Below, piece after piece: positions 1-28,990 of a DNA stretch of 64,000 bases (position 1 is the stretch's first letter; each line of letters begins with the position of its first letter). The stretch comes from Castor canadensis (Eukaryota; Chordata; Mammalia; Rodentia; Castoridae). Position numbers and translations under genes: made by a program. The notes beneath the pieces are model-generated. The model worked only from the letters and a program-made list of their open reading frames with translations. It searched no databases and was not told the DNA's origin. The stretch covers positions 871,333-935,332 of the forward strand of contig NC_133399.1 of the NCBI RefSeq assembly GCF_047511655.1. The letters are read 5' to 3'.

Positions 1-157
1 GGAGATGGCCCGTCAGGGAGAGGAGGGGCCCATCTTGCACTCACTCTGGATGCTGCCCAGCCTGGGCTCAGAGGTCAGCCTAGCAGGTCCCCAACCAGCA
101 CCGGCCTGGCACCCGCGCCCCCATGCTCACCTGGTCCCTTCCTTCCCCTCTCTGCAG

Positions 158-1542
158 GACACTGAAAGGGAAGCTGGCCAGGCAGCATCCGGAGGCCTTC
201 AGCCGTAAGTGCCGCTCAGAGCCGGGGGGCCAACTCCCAGTCCAGGCATGGGGGGCAGCGTGTCCAGGAGACCTGGGCAGGGCGGGCAGGGAAGCCGCCA
301 GGGGCTGAGCTGGTGCTGGGACTGTGATCCTGTGCCTTCCCTGGAACGCGGCCACGTTTGACACTTCTGTTCCCTCATGCACCATGAGCCTTGCCAGCTA
401 GGCCGTGACCCACAGTGTCCTGTGCAGGGTCACTGGCAGTGGGATCCTGATGCCCAGAGAGAGGTGACCCTGTCACAGGAAGTGCAGGCAGAAAGGGTCA
501 GGGAAGGAGTCAGTTCACGCCATCTGGCTGTGCTGCCACTACACTGCTCATCCCTGCTGCCTCGAAGGGTTCGCCATGCCTAGCCTCAGTTTACCCCATC
601 TGCCAAATGGGCCTGGCTCTCCTCTGGGGCCACTGACACCCAGAGGTGGGGACTCAGGTTATAGGTCTGGAGCTGAGGGGAGGCCGGTGGAGGGGAGGGG
701 CTGTGTCCTCCTAGCCCTGACTGTGTGTGTGTGTTTTGTCTGGTGCTGGGGAAAGACCAGGACCTCGCATAGCCTAGCACACACCTGCCGCAGGGCCTCA
801 CCCCGGCCGTTTGCAGTTTGCTTTTGAGACAGGATCTCCCCACAGGCTCCTCAACTCACAGCCCTCCTGCTCGGCCTCCCGAGTGCTGGGACCACAGGTG
901 TGCACTGCTGTGCCCGGCAGTGCCTAACCCTGGGGCCTGTGTCCTTGTGTCACTTCACCTTGATGGGAAGTCCTTCCTCTGGCTAGACCTGACTTTCCTC
1001 CAGTGTAAAATGGGCAGAAGGGAGCAAGCATAGTGTCCGTCCGTAATACCAGCTAATCAGGAGCTGGAGGTAGGACAATCACAGCTGAGACCATGCCCAG
1101 GCAAAGGCGTAAGGCTGTGTGTGAGAAATGGAAGGAAGAGCAGCAGGGCTGGACACGGCTCCGGTAGCAGAGAATCTGCCTAGCAGGCGTGAGGCCCTGA
1201 CTTCATTCCCCACTACGGGGGTGGGGGGAGTCATGCCCTGTGGGTGAAGGCCCTTTTGGGTCACACGCACAGCAAGTCCCCCACTGAGCCCCCACTGGGC
1301 TTCCTTCCACAGACATCCCAGAGGCTTCTCTGCTGGAGGACGATGACGAAGATGCCGTCCCACCCAGCATCACGACCACCATCGCCACCTCTGAGCAGAG
1401 CACAGGTTCCTGTGACACCAGCCCTGACACTGTCTCACCCTCCCTCAGCCCCGGCTTCGAGGACCTGTCCCACGCACGGCCTGGCTCCCCTGCTGTCAAT
1501 GGCCACAGCCAGACAGACGATGAAGAGACAGCAGGAGAGTAA
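158..1542 (+). CDS. KXD1: KXD1, last two coding exons (3' part)
   Basis: Coding exons are 158-204 and 1313-1542 (TAA at 1540-1542). The first follows a tctgcag acceptor and ends at a gtaagt donor; the second follows a ccttccacag acceptor. Together they encode about 91 C-terminal residues, starting at [15 protein letters not shown] and ending in [14 protein letters not shown]1 is a roughly 176-residue subunit of BORC, the complex that recruits ARL8 to lysosomes and sets their position; it is also linked to BLOC-1. The conserved KxDL domain lies upstream of the window, so what is seen is the end of that helical part and an acidic, Ser/Thr-rich tail. The reading frame is open across the junction (Ser-His codon split C|AC). 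The identity rests on near-identity with the human tail as I recall it. The gene is truncated only by the window edge. Confidence 0.95.
821..918 (-). repeat. B1-like SINE, antisense
   Basis: Starting from a gagacaggatctc motif it runs through cctcccgagtgctgggaccacaggtg to tgcccggc, the reverse complement of a 7SL-derived B1/Alu-type head. Confidence 0.75.
1030..1215 (+). repeat. Decayed dimeric SINE (B1-like + ID-like)
   Basis: The left part has 'taataccagctaatcaggag' and the right part 'cctagcaggcgtgaggccctgac'. This is the same two-part plan as the cleaner copy at 8664-8868. Confidence 0.6.
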
Positions 1543-2070
1543 CTCCCCCACCCAGACCCCCAGAGGGCTCAGGGCACAGGTGGCCCTCCTGGGCCGAGGG
1601 GCAGCAGTCACCCTGTGTCACCATCATCGGCTCTGCCACCTGTCCTGGCATCCAGGGCCCCTCCTGCGCTGTGCTCTTCCTGGGGGCCTCCAACCCCTGC
1701 TCCTTCCCCTGTGACCCCACCATGCCGGGACACAGTGTCCAGGAGGGAGCCACCAGGCTGCGCCACGGTCTGCTCTCAACACTTACGAGGCTCTCACAGA
1801 GCAGCGCCAGCCGTCCCCACTCCTGGCCAGGACCTGCCGGAGAGGGACGGGCACCGTCACCTGAGTCCCCCTACCCCTACACTAATTCTGGCTTCCGACC
1901 GTTGTTTGACAAAAGTACGGGACATTTCTTCAGCTGCGTTGAGGTTTCTGGGGCGGCCAGCCCTCGGCCCTCGGCCCGGGAGCACGGAGTCGAAGGGAGT
2001 ATTTTTGTACCCGGTATTTACAGATGCTCTTGGGAAGTTATCAATAAAGGCCGTTCCTAGGCAGGGAGGA
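1543..2070 (+). other. KXD1: KXD1 3'UTR with poly(A) signal
   Basis: This is non-coding sequence after the KXD1 stop. A canonical AATAAA at 2043-2048 lies about 500 bases downstream, so cleavage is expected near 2060-2070. Confidence 0.8.
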
Positions 2071-2834
2071 TGACACCTGGCTGAGCTGCCTTCCATCCCA
2101 GAGCTGGACAGGCGCTGGGTGTGGGGTGCAGGGCGGTCCGTTCTTCTCCCCCCCGGTCACCCCACCTCTGCAGCGCGTGGAAGTTGTGCTGTGGGATGGG
2201 GGGATGACCACAAGGCCTTCGGTTCATTTCCAGCCCCAGGGAGGAGAAAAAAACCAAAACAAATAGAGAAGATGGCTGGAGCCGAGCGGGCAGTGCTGGG
2301 GACGAGGACAGGGCGCCGCCTCTCCCGCGTCCGGCCCTTCAGCCGCCCCTGGGTCTCGAACACACGTCCCCAGCGGAGCCTGGTCCCACCTGCTCTGCTT
2401 GGCTCCCACCTTGGGTAGACGGAGCCTGAGATCCACGCGTGCACAGTGGCCAGGGAGAGGGCAGCGGTCGTCCCAGGGTCCCCCGCATCCGCGCCCCGAG
2501 CGTCCTCCCTTCCTTGTCCCACCCCGCAGCCTAACTAACGCCTTGGCCTCAGCTACAGCCATCGCTCCACACACTGCCAGAACTACGCGCCCAAACGCCT
2601 GGGGGGCGGGGCCAACTGCTACACGTGACATGGGGGCGGGGCAAAGAAGGAAGCAGGAGCGCGACGTTCGCCCACGCACGCCATGGCCTCCTCTTCCAGC
2701 ATCCAACATGGCGGCGGGGCGTGGCCAGAGGCGGGACCCCCGTTGCGTGCGGCGGATTGTGACGTAAGCGCGCAGCGTGCTCCCAGCGCAGGCGCTCTGG
2801 GCGGGGAATCGGCCGTTTCCGGTTCCGCCGCCCT
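2071..2834 (+). promoter_or_regulatory. UBA52: KXD1-UBA52 spacer and UBA52 CpG-island promoter
   Basis: From about 2,560 the DNA becomes rich in CpG and GC boxes (gggggcgggg at 2631). Visible motifs are a YY1-type caacatggcggcgg at 2705-2718, an ATF/CRE-like TGACGTAA at 2760-2767 and an ETS-like ttccgg just before a pyrimidine tract. This mix is typical of ribosomal-protein promoters. The stretch 2,071-2,560 shows no gene. Confidence 0.75.
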
Positions 2835-2866
2835 CTTTCTCTTCAACGAGGCGGCCGAGAGGGTCG
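2835..2866 (+). other. UBA52: UBA52 non-coding exon 1 with TOP start
   Basis: The sequence ctttctcttcaacgaggcgg is a 5' terminal oligopyrimidine (TOP) motif and resembles the known UBA52 mRNA start. TOP mRNAs are under mTOR/LARP1 translational control. The exact donor is uncertain: GT at 2863 or 2867 are the near options. Confidence 0.6.
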
Positions 2867-3379
2867 GTGGCGGAGGTTATGTCGAGTCCCGGGCGGGCTG
2901 TGCGGGAGGCTGGGTGGCCCTGGAGGGCGGAAAGGGCGGCTAGTGTCGGTGGGGCGCTTGAGGCCGAGGCTGCGGGACCGGGCCGGGCAGCGGGGTGGCC
3001 AGCGCGGCTTTTAGGAAGGCCCGGGCGGCCCCACGGGTTCCCGGGAGCGCAGTGGGTGATGGGGTCGTGGTCGGACTTGAGTTGAAGGTTGATTGCGGGG
3101 TGCGGCGCGGATCTCTTTAAACATTAAGCTACTACGTCTACGGTTTGCTCCTGCTTCCTTTTTCACGCCTGGGTAGTTTTCCTTTTTTATTTAAAACGGA
3201 AGTGTGTGTGAGCGAGGAACTGGTACGTGGTGGGCTGATTAATGGTAGCCATTGTTTTTATTTCCATGGCTGGGGTGGACCCCGGGCCTCACGCGTGCCA
3301 GGCAAGCGCCACGCCATGGACACTGTGGGTCCGAGTAGCACAGGCCAGAGATGGCCTGCGGGATGCGTGTGTGCTCTAT

Positions 3380-3525
3380 AAGGGCTCCAGCGCTTCCTAA
3401 GGTCCTGAATTCAATCCCCAGCATCGCCCGAGGGGGGATGATTGCTTTGAATCTGGGGACGTTGCTGCGCTGGTGGAGTTGGCCTAGGAAGCACGCTAAC
3501 TGAATTTAATCCCCAATGCCACAGA
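3380..3525 (+). repeat. ID-like SINE remnants
   Basis: Two tRNA-like 3' boxes, 'cctgaattcaatccccagc' near 3402-3421 and 'gaatttaatccccaatgcc' near 3502-3521, mark old ID-type monomers in UBA52 intron 1. A related antisense piece lies near 3275-3312. Confidence 0.5.
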
Positions 3526-3558
3526 CTCCCTCCACCATTGCTTTGCATGAAGTGGTCA

Positions 3559-3774
3559 GGGGCTAGTGGCTGCTCACGCCTGTAATCCCAGGTACTTGGG
3601 AGGCGGAGATGCGGATGATCGAGGTTGGAGGGCGGCACGGGCAAAGAGTTCACAAGGACCCCCATCTTCAAAGAAATACCAGCAGAATGGCACTGGAGGA
3701 GTGGCAAACTCAAAAGCCTTGAGTTCAAAGCGCCACCAAGGAAGGAAAAAGGGAGGGGGGAAAAAAAAAAAAAA
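3559..3774 (+). repeat. Dimeric SINE with A14 tail
   Basis: It has 'gctcacgcctgtaatcccag' at the head, a divergent ID-like second half ('gccttgagttcaaagcgcc') and a poly(A) tail at 3761-3774. It sits in UBA52 intron 1. Confidence 0.8.
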
Positions 3775-3974
3775 GCTGTGGTCTGGGGAGTTCGTGAGAA
3801 GCCAGCTCAGAGCATAGGCTGTCCCGCTCATGGATTTCCAGTTAACATTGGGGTTTCCAATGCTGGCAGGTAGCAGGGGGTGTGGGCCTGTGATGCTCTG
3901 GGTTCCCTCTCCAGCATCACAGAAAGAAGCTCGTGCCACGGCATGCGGGGGTCCTTGCTGTGGGACAAGTTTAG

Positions 3975-4941
<967 letters not shown>

Positions 4942-4943
4942 CC

Positions 4944-4949
4944 AATAAA
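4944..4949 (+). terminator. UBA52: UBA52 poly(A) signal directly after the stop codon
   Basis: AATAAA begins two bases after TAG (4939-4941). A GT-rich stretch (cctgtgtgtgcgggtg, about 4985-5000) follows at the right distance for a downstream element, so the 3'UTR would be only some 20-30 bases. Confidence 0.75.
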
Positions 4950-5479
4950 CGCCCCCAGGCCGAGCAGCAGCCGGCGTGCGCGATCCTGTGTGTGCGGGTG
5001 ACAACGATGTCCACACTTGACACGCGGCTCCTGCCCGGAGAACGATGGCGTGGGCTTGCGGCGGGCGCGGGCATAGGCAGGATGGGGGCGCGGGGGACGG
5101 GGCGGCGCGGGCCTCCTGCCGGCAGGGGACACCGTGACGGTGACCGAGGGGACGCCGGTGTGGCCGTGGGTGGGCAGGGTGGACGCGGTGCTGGGGCCGG
5201 CGTTCTGCAGGAAGGCACCCGCGACCTGCCGCGCCCGAGATGACCCAGGCCCACCTGGCCGGCCACGGTGCCCCAGGCTGGGGCGGGTGCAGCTCCGCGA
5301 AACTGTCCATCAACCGCCTGGCCCCTCCCTCTTCTGGCTTTCTGCGGCACGCCCCCTCGGGCCCCGCAGCCAATCCGCGAGGGAGGGCGTGGTCACGCGA
5401 AGCCACGCCCACGCCGCGCTGCGTCTCCAGACCAGCTTGTAGTCTGAATTGCTGTCGATTGCGGCCTCTGCCTCTTCCG

Positions 5480-5540
5480 CCGCACCGGGTTTTGGACTCA
5501 GGGCTCGAGCTTGCTAGGCAGGTTCCACTCCCGACCTCAA
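5480..5540 (-). repeat. ID-type SINE fragment, antisense
   Basis: 'ggttttggactcagggctcg...gcttgctaggca' is the reverse complement of the ID-like 'gcctagcaagc...cctgagttcaaacc' motif. It sits inside the REX1BD remnant where middle exons would be expected. Confidence 0.5.
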
Positions 5541-5945
5541 CCTTCCGTCCGCGTCCGTCCTGGCGTCCTAACGCCCGGTCTCGCCCATTCCACCTGTCTT
5601 CCAATCTCTGGCCGAAACGTCCCCGCCCGCGCTCAGCTCCGCCCCTGCTTCCTCCCTTGCACGCTCCGGGAGAGCAGAGGCGGCTGCTGTCCGCCCTGAC
5701 AACGCCAACTAGCCATTCCCCTTCAGGTGGCCTTGCTGCTGCCGGCGGGGACCCCAGAGCTGAGGGGGCAGCAGATGCCATGCACACGCGTGAGCTGCAG
5801 AGGAAGTGGGCGCCGCTGCCCTCACTTCGGGCTGACCTGCCAGCTGGGACCCTCGGACCTCCTGCGCATAGCTTAGGATGTGCCCTTGCTGCCGCCATCA
5901 GAACCTCCCCGCGCACGCGCCCTCCCCCACGGTCTAGTTCCGCGG

Positions 5946-5964
5946 CCCCCCCCCCCCCCCCCCC
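5946..5964 (+). repeat. Poly(C) tract (C19)
   Basis: Nineteen consecutive C residues lie in the REX1BD remnant intron. This is a slippage-prone run where sequencing errors are likely. Confidence 0.95.
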
Positions 5965-6687
5965 GTGACCCACCACTCCTCCCAGGACCCTCCAGGCTGC
6001 TGCAGCCACAGGCCCTCGGTGGGCAGCGGGGCCCTGGGCTCCCCGCATCCCCCTTCCAAGCCAGCAAGCTGTGCAGCAGCGGCTAATTCGGTCCATCTGG
6101 GTTTTATTTATAGTTCTCATCCGCTCTTGTAGAGTAATTAAAACCATGGAGGCGATCACCGAGGTTCTCCAGGACCTAAGATTTCATGCGGAGTCTGCAG
6201 AGTGATGGTAGCTCCCTAGAGACACACCGAGGGAGATGGGAAAGGAGGCCGGTGGCGGCCAGCCCAGCCCAGCCCAGCCCTGACCGCCAGCTGGCCGAGG
6301 TCGTGCCCCACCAGGCGGTGACCCGTCCAGTTCAGCAACCCCTCCCGCAATACAAAGTCCGTCCTCTGCGCCTCATGTCACCTTTGTTCCGGGGCGCTGG
6401 GGCCAGGGAGTGTAGTGGACCCTCACTTTTGTGTTTTGGGGAACCAGGGAAGGTGTTGAAGGACCCCCACACACACTGCCTCAAAACCTTGGGGCTTTGA
6501 GTCACACCTTCCAAGGGTTCCAGAACCAGACACTCACTGCTGGTCTTGGAGAGTCCGGAATTGTGGGGGCGGACATTCCAACCCAAAGGGTCATTTCGGT
6601 GACTCATGTCCCCCACCCCAAACCCCACTGGGCCCTCACCCGGGCCTCGAACTCCGCATGTACCACCAGGGCACCTAGAACAACTCG

Positions 6688-6693
6688 TTTATT
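6688..6693 (-). terminator. CRLF1: CRLF1 poly(A) signal
   Basis: Read on the minus strand this is AATAAA, about 250 bases after the CRLF1 stop codon. The 3'UTR is therefore about 6670-6941. REX1BD remnants and CRLF1 converge tail to tail. Confidence 0.8.
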
Positions 6694-6941
6694 TAAAAAT
6701 ATTGTAGGAGGGGCCCTGGGTTGGCGGGGTGTCGTGATCGCCCCAGCCCACGCTGGAATTGTGGACAACTGGACAATCCACACATACTGGGGTGCACCCA
6801 AGGGTGGCCCCGACATGGGCCAGAGTTGTTGGAGCGCTGCCCAAGCCCCTGCTGAGGTGCCAGGAGCTGAAGTCACGGTGGAAGCGGCCCCAGTTTGGGT
6901 TGGGTCTTGGGGTCTCCATGTAGTGGTGAGGGCCCTAAAGC

Positions 6942-16328
<9,387 letters not shown>

Positions 16329-16700
16329 TGGGGCCGGAGTTGCCGGGGGGGCGCGCGGCGGGCGGGCGGCGGCGCGGGATGCGGGGTGCAGGGCGCGGAG
16401 CGGGAGCGGGAGGGCACGGGAGGGCGCGGGAGGGCGCGGGCTGGGCCGCCCGCACGTCGCTGGGCGCGGACGCGGAGGCCAGAGCAAGTCTGAGCAGCCG
16501 AATTGACAAGGCGCTAATGCGCCGCTGGCCCCGCCCGGCCCCGCCCCCGGCCCGGCCCGGCCCCGGGGGGGACGGCGGGCCCCGCACCGGCCTCCCCGCC
16601 ACCCGCCCGCCCGCGGGCACCTCGCGGCCCCGCCCGTCCGGCCTCCGCCCCGCCGCGAACCGCGCGCGCAGGTCCCACGGCCCACAGCCCCCACACACAC

Positions 16701-24932
<8,232 letters not shown>

Positions 24933-25293
24933 GTCCCTCAGCTGTCCCCTCCACCCCAGCTTTTCCCCTTCTCCCTCGTCCTGTCCCTCAGTCCTGGGGA
25001 CACCATGCCTGGCCACGGCAGGAGGGTGGACGAGGCCTGGCTTCCTCCGCCTGTCCCTCTTTCTTTGGGGCTTTGTCCCTTTTGTCTTCTGTCGTGTGGC
25101 TTTCTGGGTATTTGAGCCTGTCTCGTGTCCCCTTTCCCCTTTCTCTCCGCCAGACGTCTCTGGGAGCGGGGTGGGGGGCTGAGGCCATGGGGAGCCCCCC
25201 ACTTTTGCTGGGGCTCCCGCTTCTTCCTGTCCTTCTCTCTGGAGACCCGGTCACCCCCGGGATGCGGGTGGCAGCTACTCCATGGGGGAAAGG

Positions 25294-25299
25294 AATAAA
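25294..25299 (+). terminator. TMEM59L: TMEM59L poly(A) signal
   Basis: AATAAA lies 360 bases after the stop and is followed by a TCTG-rich stretch (25320-25339) that could act as the downstream GU element. Confidence 0.85.
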
Positions 25300-25956
25300 C
25301 CGTGTGTCATCGCCTGGCCTTCTGTCTGTCTGTCTGTCCGCGCGGGGAGCCTGAGTGCGGCCAGAACGTCCCACCCCGGTTCCCCAATCCACACCCCTAA
25401 CATGGCGGCAGGGTCCCCTCCCTGGACCTTGTCCCTCTGTTCTGTCCGTGTCGTGTCCTTCTTTCTGGAGCCAGGGTTGGAACCCAGACCTTAAGCCCTG
25501 TCACCAAGCCACCCCCCAAGTCCCCATTCTGCGTCATTTCATTGCCACGTGGCAAAAATTAAAACGCAAAGATTCAGCGAACCGACAGTGTCCCCCGAGC
25601 TGTCCGGTCATGCTCCTGGAGCTGGCATCTGTGACTCACAGAGGACATTCCCGGGCTGGGACGAGGGACACCGTGGTTCCAGTGGGTGACAAAGGAGTCA
25701 CAGATAGGCCGTGGGCTGGGGATCGGCCCCTTGGGGACCCCTGCCTGCCACTGGGCTCCGTCCTTCAGAGGGACGGCTGTCGGAGATGGAAGGGGACAGG
25801 AGCTGGGGTCTTTCACCCTCGGCTTGGTGGCAATGTCACCTCTGTCACCCACACTCTAGCACGCCTTTGCTAACAGTCACTAAATCATCACTTCTGAGTT
25901 ACTCTTTATTCTTTTTTTATGAACTTAAATCAGTTATCTTAAACAATTAATTAATT

Positions 25957-26163
25957 AAGGCAGACATGGAGGGGCACTTCTGTAATCCCAGCTCTCGGGA
26001 GGCAGAGATTGGGAGGACCACCATTGGAGGCCAGCCCAGACAAAAACTTCTGGAGACCCCATCTCAACCGATAAAAGCTGGGCGCAGTGGTGCACGCCTG
26101 TCACCCCAGCTGCCCGGGAAGCATAACCAGCAGGGTTGTGGTCCAGGCCTCCAGCGTCCACTC
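25957..26163 (+). repeat. SINE pair (B1-like heads)
   Basis: 'cttctgtaatcccagctctc...ggaggcagagattgggagga' is followed by a second head, 'gctgggcgcagtggtgcacg'. Two B1-like units lie in the same direction. Confidence 0.7.
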
Positions 26164-26314
26164 ACCTGACCCTCGTCCCCTCTGCCTCCCCAGCATCCCC
26201 ACGCATCCCATAGGCCCGTGACTGTTTCCACGGCAACCGCAGAGGTCCCAGCTGCCCTCGGGGTCCAGTTCCATGTGGACTGGAGCAAGTGTGACCGCAG
26301 ATATGGGCCTTGTT

Positions 26315-26415
26315 CTGGGGTTGTAATCCCGGCTACTTAGGAAGCTGAGATCTGGAGGATCGCGGTTCGAGGCCAGCCTGGGTAAAATAATTCCCGAGAC
26401 CCTCCCCATCTCCAA
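26315..26415 (+). repeat. B1-like SINE
   Basis: 'gttgtaatcccggctactta' and 'gatcgcggttcgaggccagc' belong to the left half of the dimeric family. Confidence 0.7.
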
Positions 26416-26957
26416 AATGGCGTCCAGCCCTTGGGTCATTTTTTAAACCTTATGTCACTTCGGTGGCTGTCACTGGGCCTTTTGCCCTCACTCACAAATT
26501 CACAGCCTGTCTTGGTCCCCGGCCACTGGGCCCTGGTCCATCACGACCTTGGTGCCCAGAAACGCGGATGCAGAGGAAGTGACCATCATGGTCCCCAGAT
26601 GCTACCCAAAGACCCGAGGCTACTCTGCCCAGGACCCAGCCCTGGCCCCGCTGGCCACACGGGCTGAGGACAGCCTGGCTGTGACTCCTGACCCTCAGTC
26701 TCGTCCTCCGTCCCCAAGGCTCTGCCCACCTCCATCTTCCTCTGCCGCTGCACACGGACCAGGAAGTGGTGGGGACGATGGCGACGGTGGTGATGGGTGG
26801 GTGGCTGGCGTCATGGCAACCAGCAGGAGCACCCATGTGGCCGGGTAGCACGGAGTTGCCATGGGAACCGGCCATCCCGGTTCCCTAACGACAAGGACAG
26901 AGACGCAGCCCGGGGAAGAGAGGGGGCCGTGAGTGTCCCCAGCGTCCAGCAGGCACC

Positions 26958-27020
26958 CAGTGGACACAGTTCAAGATGTTGGCCCTGAGTTCGAATCCCA
27001 CTTCCACCAAAAAAAAAAAA
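26958..27020 (+). repeat. ID-like SINE 3' half with A13 tail
   Basis: 'ccctgagttcgaatcccact' is followed by a poly(A) run. Confidence 0.6.
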
Positions 27021-27463
27021 AGACAGCGAACGCCATCGGGGGACAATGGAGACTGTCACCGTCCCTTTTGATGGGGGGCGTCACCCAGGTCCCCCTGACG
27101 TCCCTCCCCTCTGGGACCCCGGCAGACTGTCCCCTCCGCCCTGAGCGTCCTGCCCAGGGTCCCCCAGCTCCGCGAGGCTCAGCGATGTCACCGAGGCCCC
27201 AGCATTTGTCATGTAGACGGTTAAGCGGTGGCTTGTTTGCTTGTGCGATGATTGCTGTGATAAATGGCCTTCCTTCCAGATGTGACAGGCTGGGCGTCCT
27301 GGTCACAGCTGCCTCGCACGCCCCACCGAGACGGCTGCTGTCAGTACGTCTGTCTGTCGTCACCCTCGCTCCCGGCCCCCCGCTTCCCTCGGAAGCCACC
27401 AAGGCCCCCAGTGCCATGCCCGGAGCGTTTTCGGGCCTTTCTGTGTCATGGCCACCTGGCACA

Positions 27464-27525
27464 TTCCAGAACATTCTAGAACTTTCCAAATGTTCCGGAA
27501 GGTTCTAGAACATTCTAGACTGTTC
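27464..27525 (+). promoter_or_regulatory. Extended heat-shock element array
   Basis: Inverted nGAAn units occur every 5 bases: TTC 27464, GAA 27469, TTC 27474, GAA 27479, TTC 27484; then, after a 9-base step, TTC 27493, GAA 27498, TTC 27503, GAA 27508, TTC 27513, an imperfect GAC 27518 and TTC 27523. Three contiguous units suffice for an HSF1 trimer, so this is an unusually long candidate site. Function is inferred from the motif alone; it could also be an internally repetitive simple sequence. Confidence 0.6.
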
Positions 27526-27779
27526 TGGCTTCTGTTCTTACTAAGACAGAGACGTCATCTCCCCCACTGTGACCCTGACCATTGCTCCTCTCTGTGTCTG
27601 GTGTGAGGACACCACATTTTTTTGCAGGGGGGGGATCTCCATGTTCCTTGTCACTTTGTCACCCTCCAGAGGTAGCCCTGAACCCGACACCTCTGTCCAT
27701 TGACGGCTTCAGTTCGTTTTAAAATAACCCAGCCAGGTGTGTTGATGAATGAAGTCTTCACACATCTGTGGCCCCACTG

Positions 27780-28540
27780 TGTTGGTGACATCCAGCATGG
27801 AAGGCTCATGGTGGCAAGCCAGTCTTTTTCCTTGCTGTATAGCATTCCACGGGGTGACTATGTCATTGTTGTATCTCTGTCCAGCTGTTGTTGGGGCCTC
27901 TGGGCTGTTTCCGTTTTGGAGCTGTGACAACCGTTCACATATATGTATATGTATAACCAGCCAGGTGCGGTGGCCTCACGTGCAGGAGGACAGCAAGTTC
28001 CAGGAAGCCTGAGCTGCCGAGTTGGACCTTGTGTCGAAAATAAAAAAACAAAACCGAAAGGCTCTGACACGGCCGGCCACCAGGCCGCCATCCTCCCTGG
28101 AGAGCTGACATTTCACTGAAGGACTGACTGATCGCAAGGACAGGAAAAAATGCCTGACAGCGAGCCAGAGACTGCACTCCTGGGATTCTGCCCGACAGAA
28201 CTGAAAACAGAGACTGAAGCGAGGCCTCGCCCTGGACACTCATGGCAGCTGAAGGTGGACGCAGCCACACGCCCGCCAGCGAGGGAGGGACAGACAGACG
28301 ACAGGGGCCTCCACGCGGTGGAATATTACTCAGTCGCGAAGAGGCATGGAGCGCTCACACGCACTGCATCCTGGATGAACCTTGGAGATGGGACAGTAAA
28401 TGACAGAGCCAGACACCAAGGCCACGTGGCGTGGGACACAAAGGAGATGTCCAGAACATGCAAATCCACGGGACAGGAATGGGACGCAGAGCAGAGGGCA
28501 GGAGTGGACACCAGCCTTAGGATGAGGTTGTAGGAACTCT
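27780..28540. repeat. L1 3' region fragments in opposite orientations, with a SINE
   Basis: 27780-27930 ('tgctgtatagcattccacgg...gggctgtttccgttttggag') resembles the 3' part of old L1 elements in one direction. 28100-28540 ('actcctgggattctgcc', 'gtggaatattactcagtcgc', 'gcatcctggatgaaccttgg') resembles the same region read the other way. A B1-like SINE (27960-28053) lies between them. Confidence 0.65.
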
Positions 28541-28914
28541 AGTCCCCCTGGAGGCTTCAATTTCCGCCCTTGGGTCTCAGTTGGCCGTTGAGCTGTGACC
28601 TGAGGCCTGGAGCCCCCAGCTGGTCCCAAGCAGGGGAGCAGGTGAGGCAGCCCTGGCTCGAGGAGGCCGTGCCAGCTGCAGGCCAGATGGCGGCCAGGCC
28701 TGGGAATGGTGTAGCTGTGTCCCTGCCAGACCACTGCGTGTGCGTGTGTGTGTGGCAGGACCTGTGGACCCCCACTTTATCCTTCTGCACCCCAGCTGGT
28801 GTTCAATGTGCTTCTGCGATGTCTCTGCGGTCACCCCTCTGTGACATACAGGTTGCTTTCTACCCGGCCTCCTCCCTCCTCCCTCCCGCTTCTTTGCAAG
28901 TCAATGCTCCTGCA

Positions 28915-28990
28915 CATTTTCCCTGCCTCAGGACCTTTGCACGGGCTGTCCTGTGTCCCCATGGTCTTGGATCTGCAGTGCACACGGTCG
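28915..28990 (+). repeat. L2 LINE 3' fragment
   Basis: 'ccctgcctcaggacctttgc acgggctgtcc' is a hallmark of the L2 3' end (broken here by a space only for length). Confidence 0.5.

Larger units (their letters stand above)
205..1312 (+). other. KXD1: KXD1 intron with MIR and SINE fragments
   Basis: The intron runs from gtaagt at 205 to cag at 1312. It holds MIR-like pieces at about 560-612 and 940-1015 (cctcagttt...aaatgggc core), an antisense B1-like SINE at 821-918 and a decayed sense dimeric SINE at 1030-1215. I see no further gene. Confidence 0.7.
5101..6205 (+). pseudogene. REX1BD: REX1BD remnant (exons missing, frameshifted)
   Basis: In human, REX1BD lies exactly here, between UBA52 and CRLF1. 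Three pieces are recognisable. The last exon, 6133-6205 after a cttgtag acceptor, encodes VIKTMEAITEVLQDLRFHAE and ends SAE-TGA, nearly identical to the human C-terminus I recall. The penultimate exon, 5727-5805 after ccccttcag, starts VALL..AGTPELRGQ in one frame and ends MHTRELQRK in another; the second frame splices cleanly (AA|A) into the last exon. A first-exon-like piece at about 5113-5166 reads PAGDT...TPVWPW before a gtgggc donor but has no in-frame ATG; a stop lies upstream at 5074. The middle exons, which encode the coiled-coil REX1-B core, are not visible in the 560 bases between; part of that gap is SINE-like. I infer a pseudogene, but an assembly defect in this GC-rich stretch is possible. 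Confidence 0.65.

Noticed and set aside
5240-5968. 242-codon plus-strand frame between UBA52 and CRLF1
   Set aside because: Its Pro/Arg/Ser-rich translation crosses a SINE fragment and a poly(C) tract. Only the piece around MHTRELQRK belongs to a known gene, and that is part of a spliced exon.
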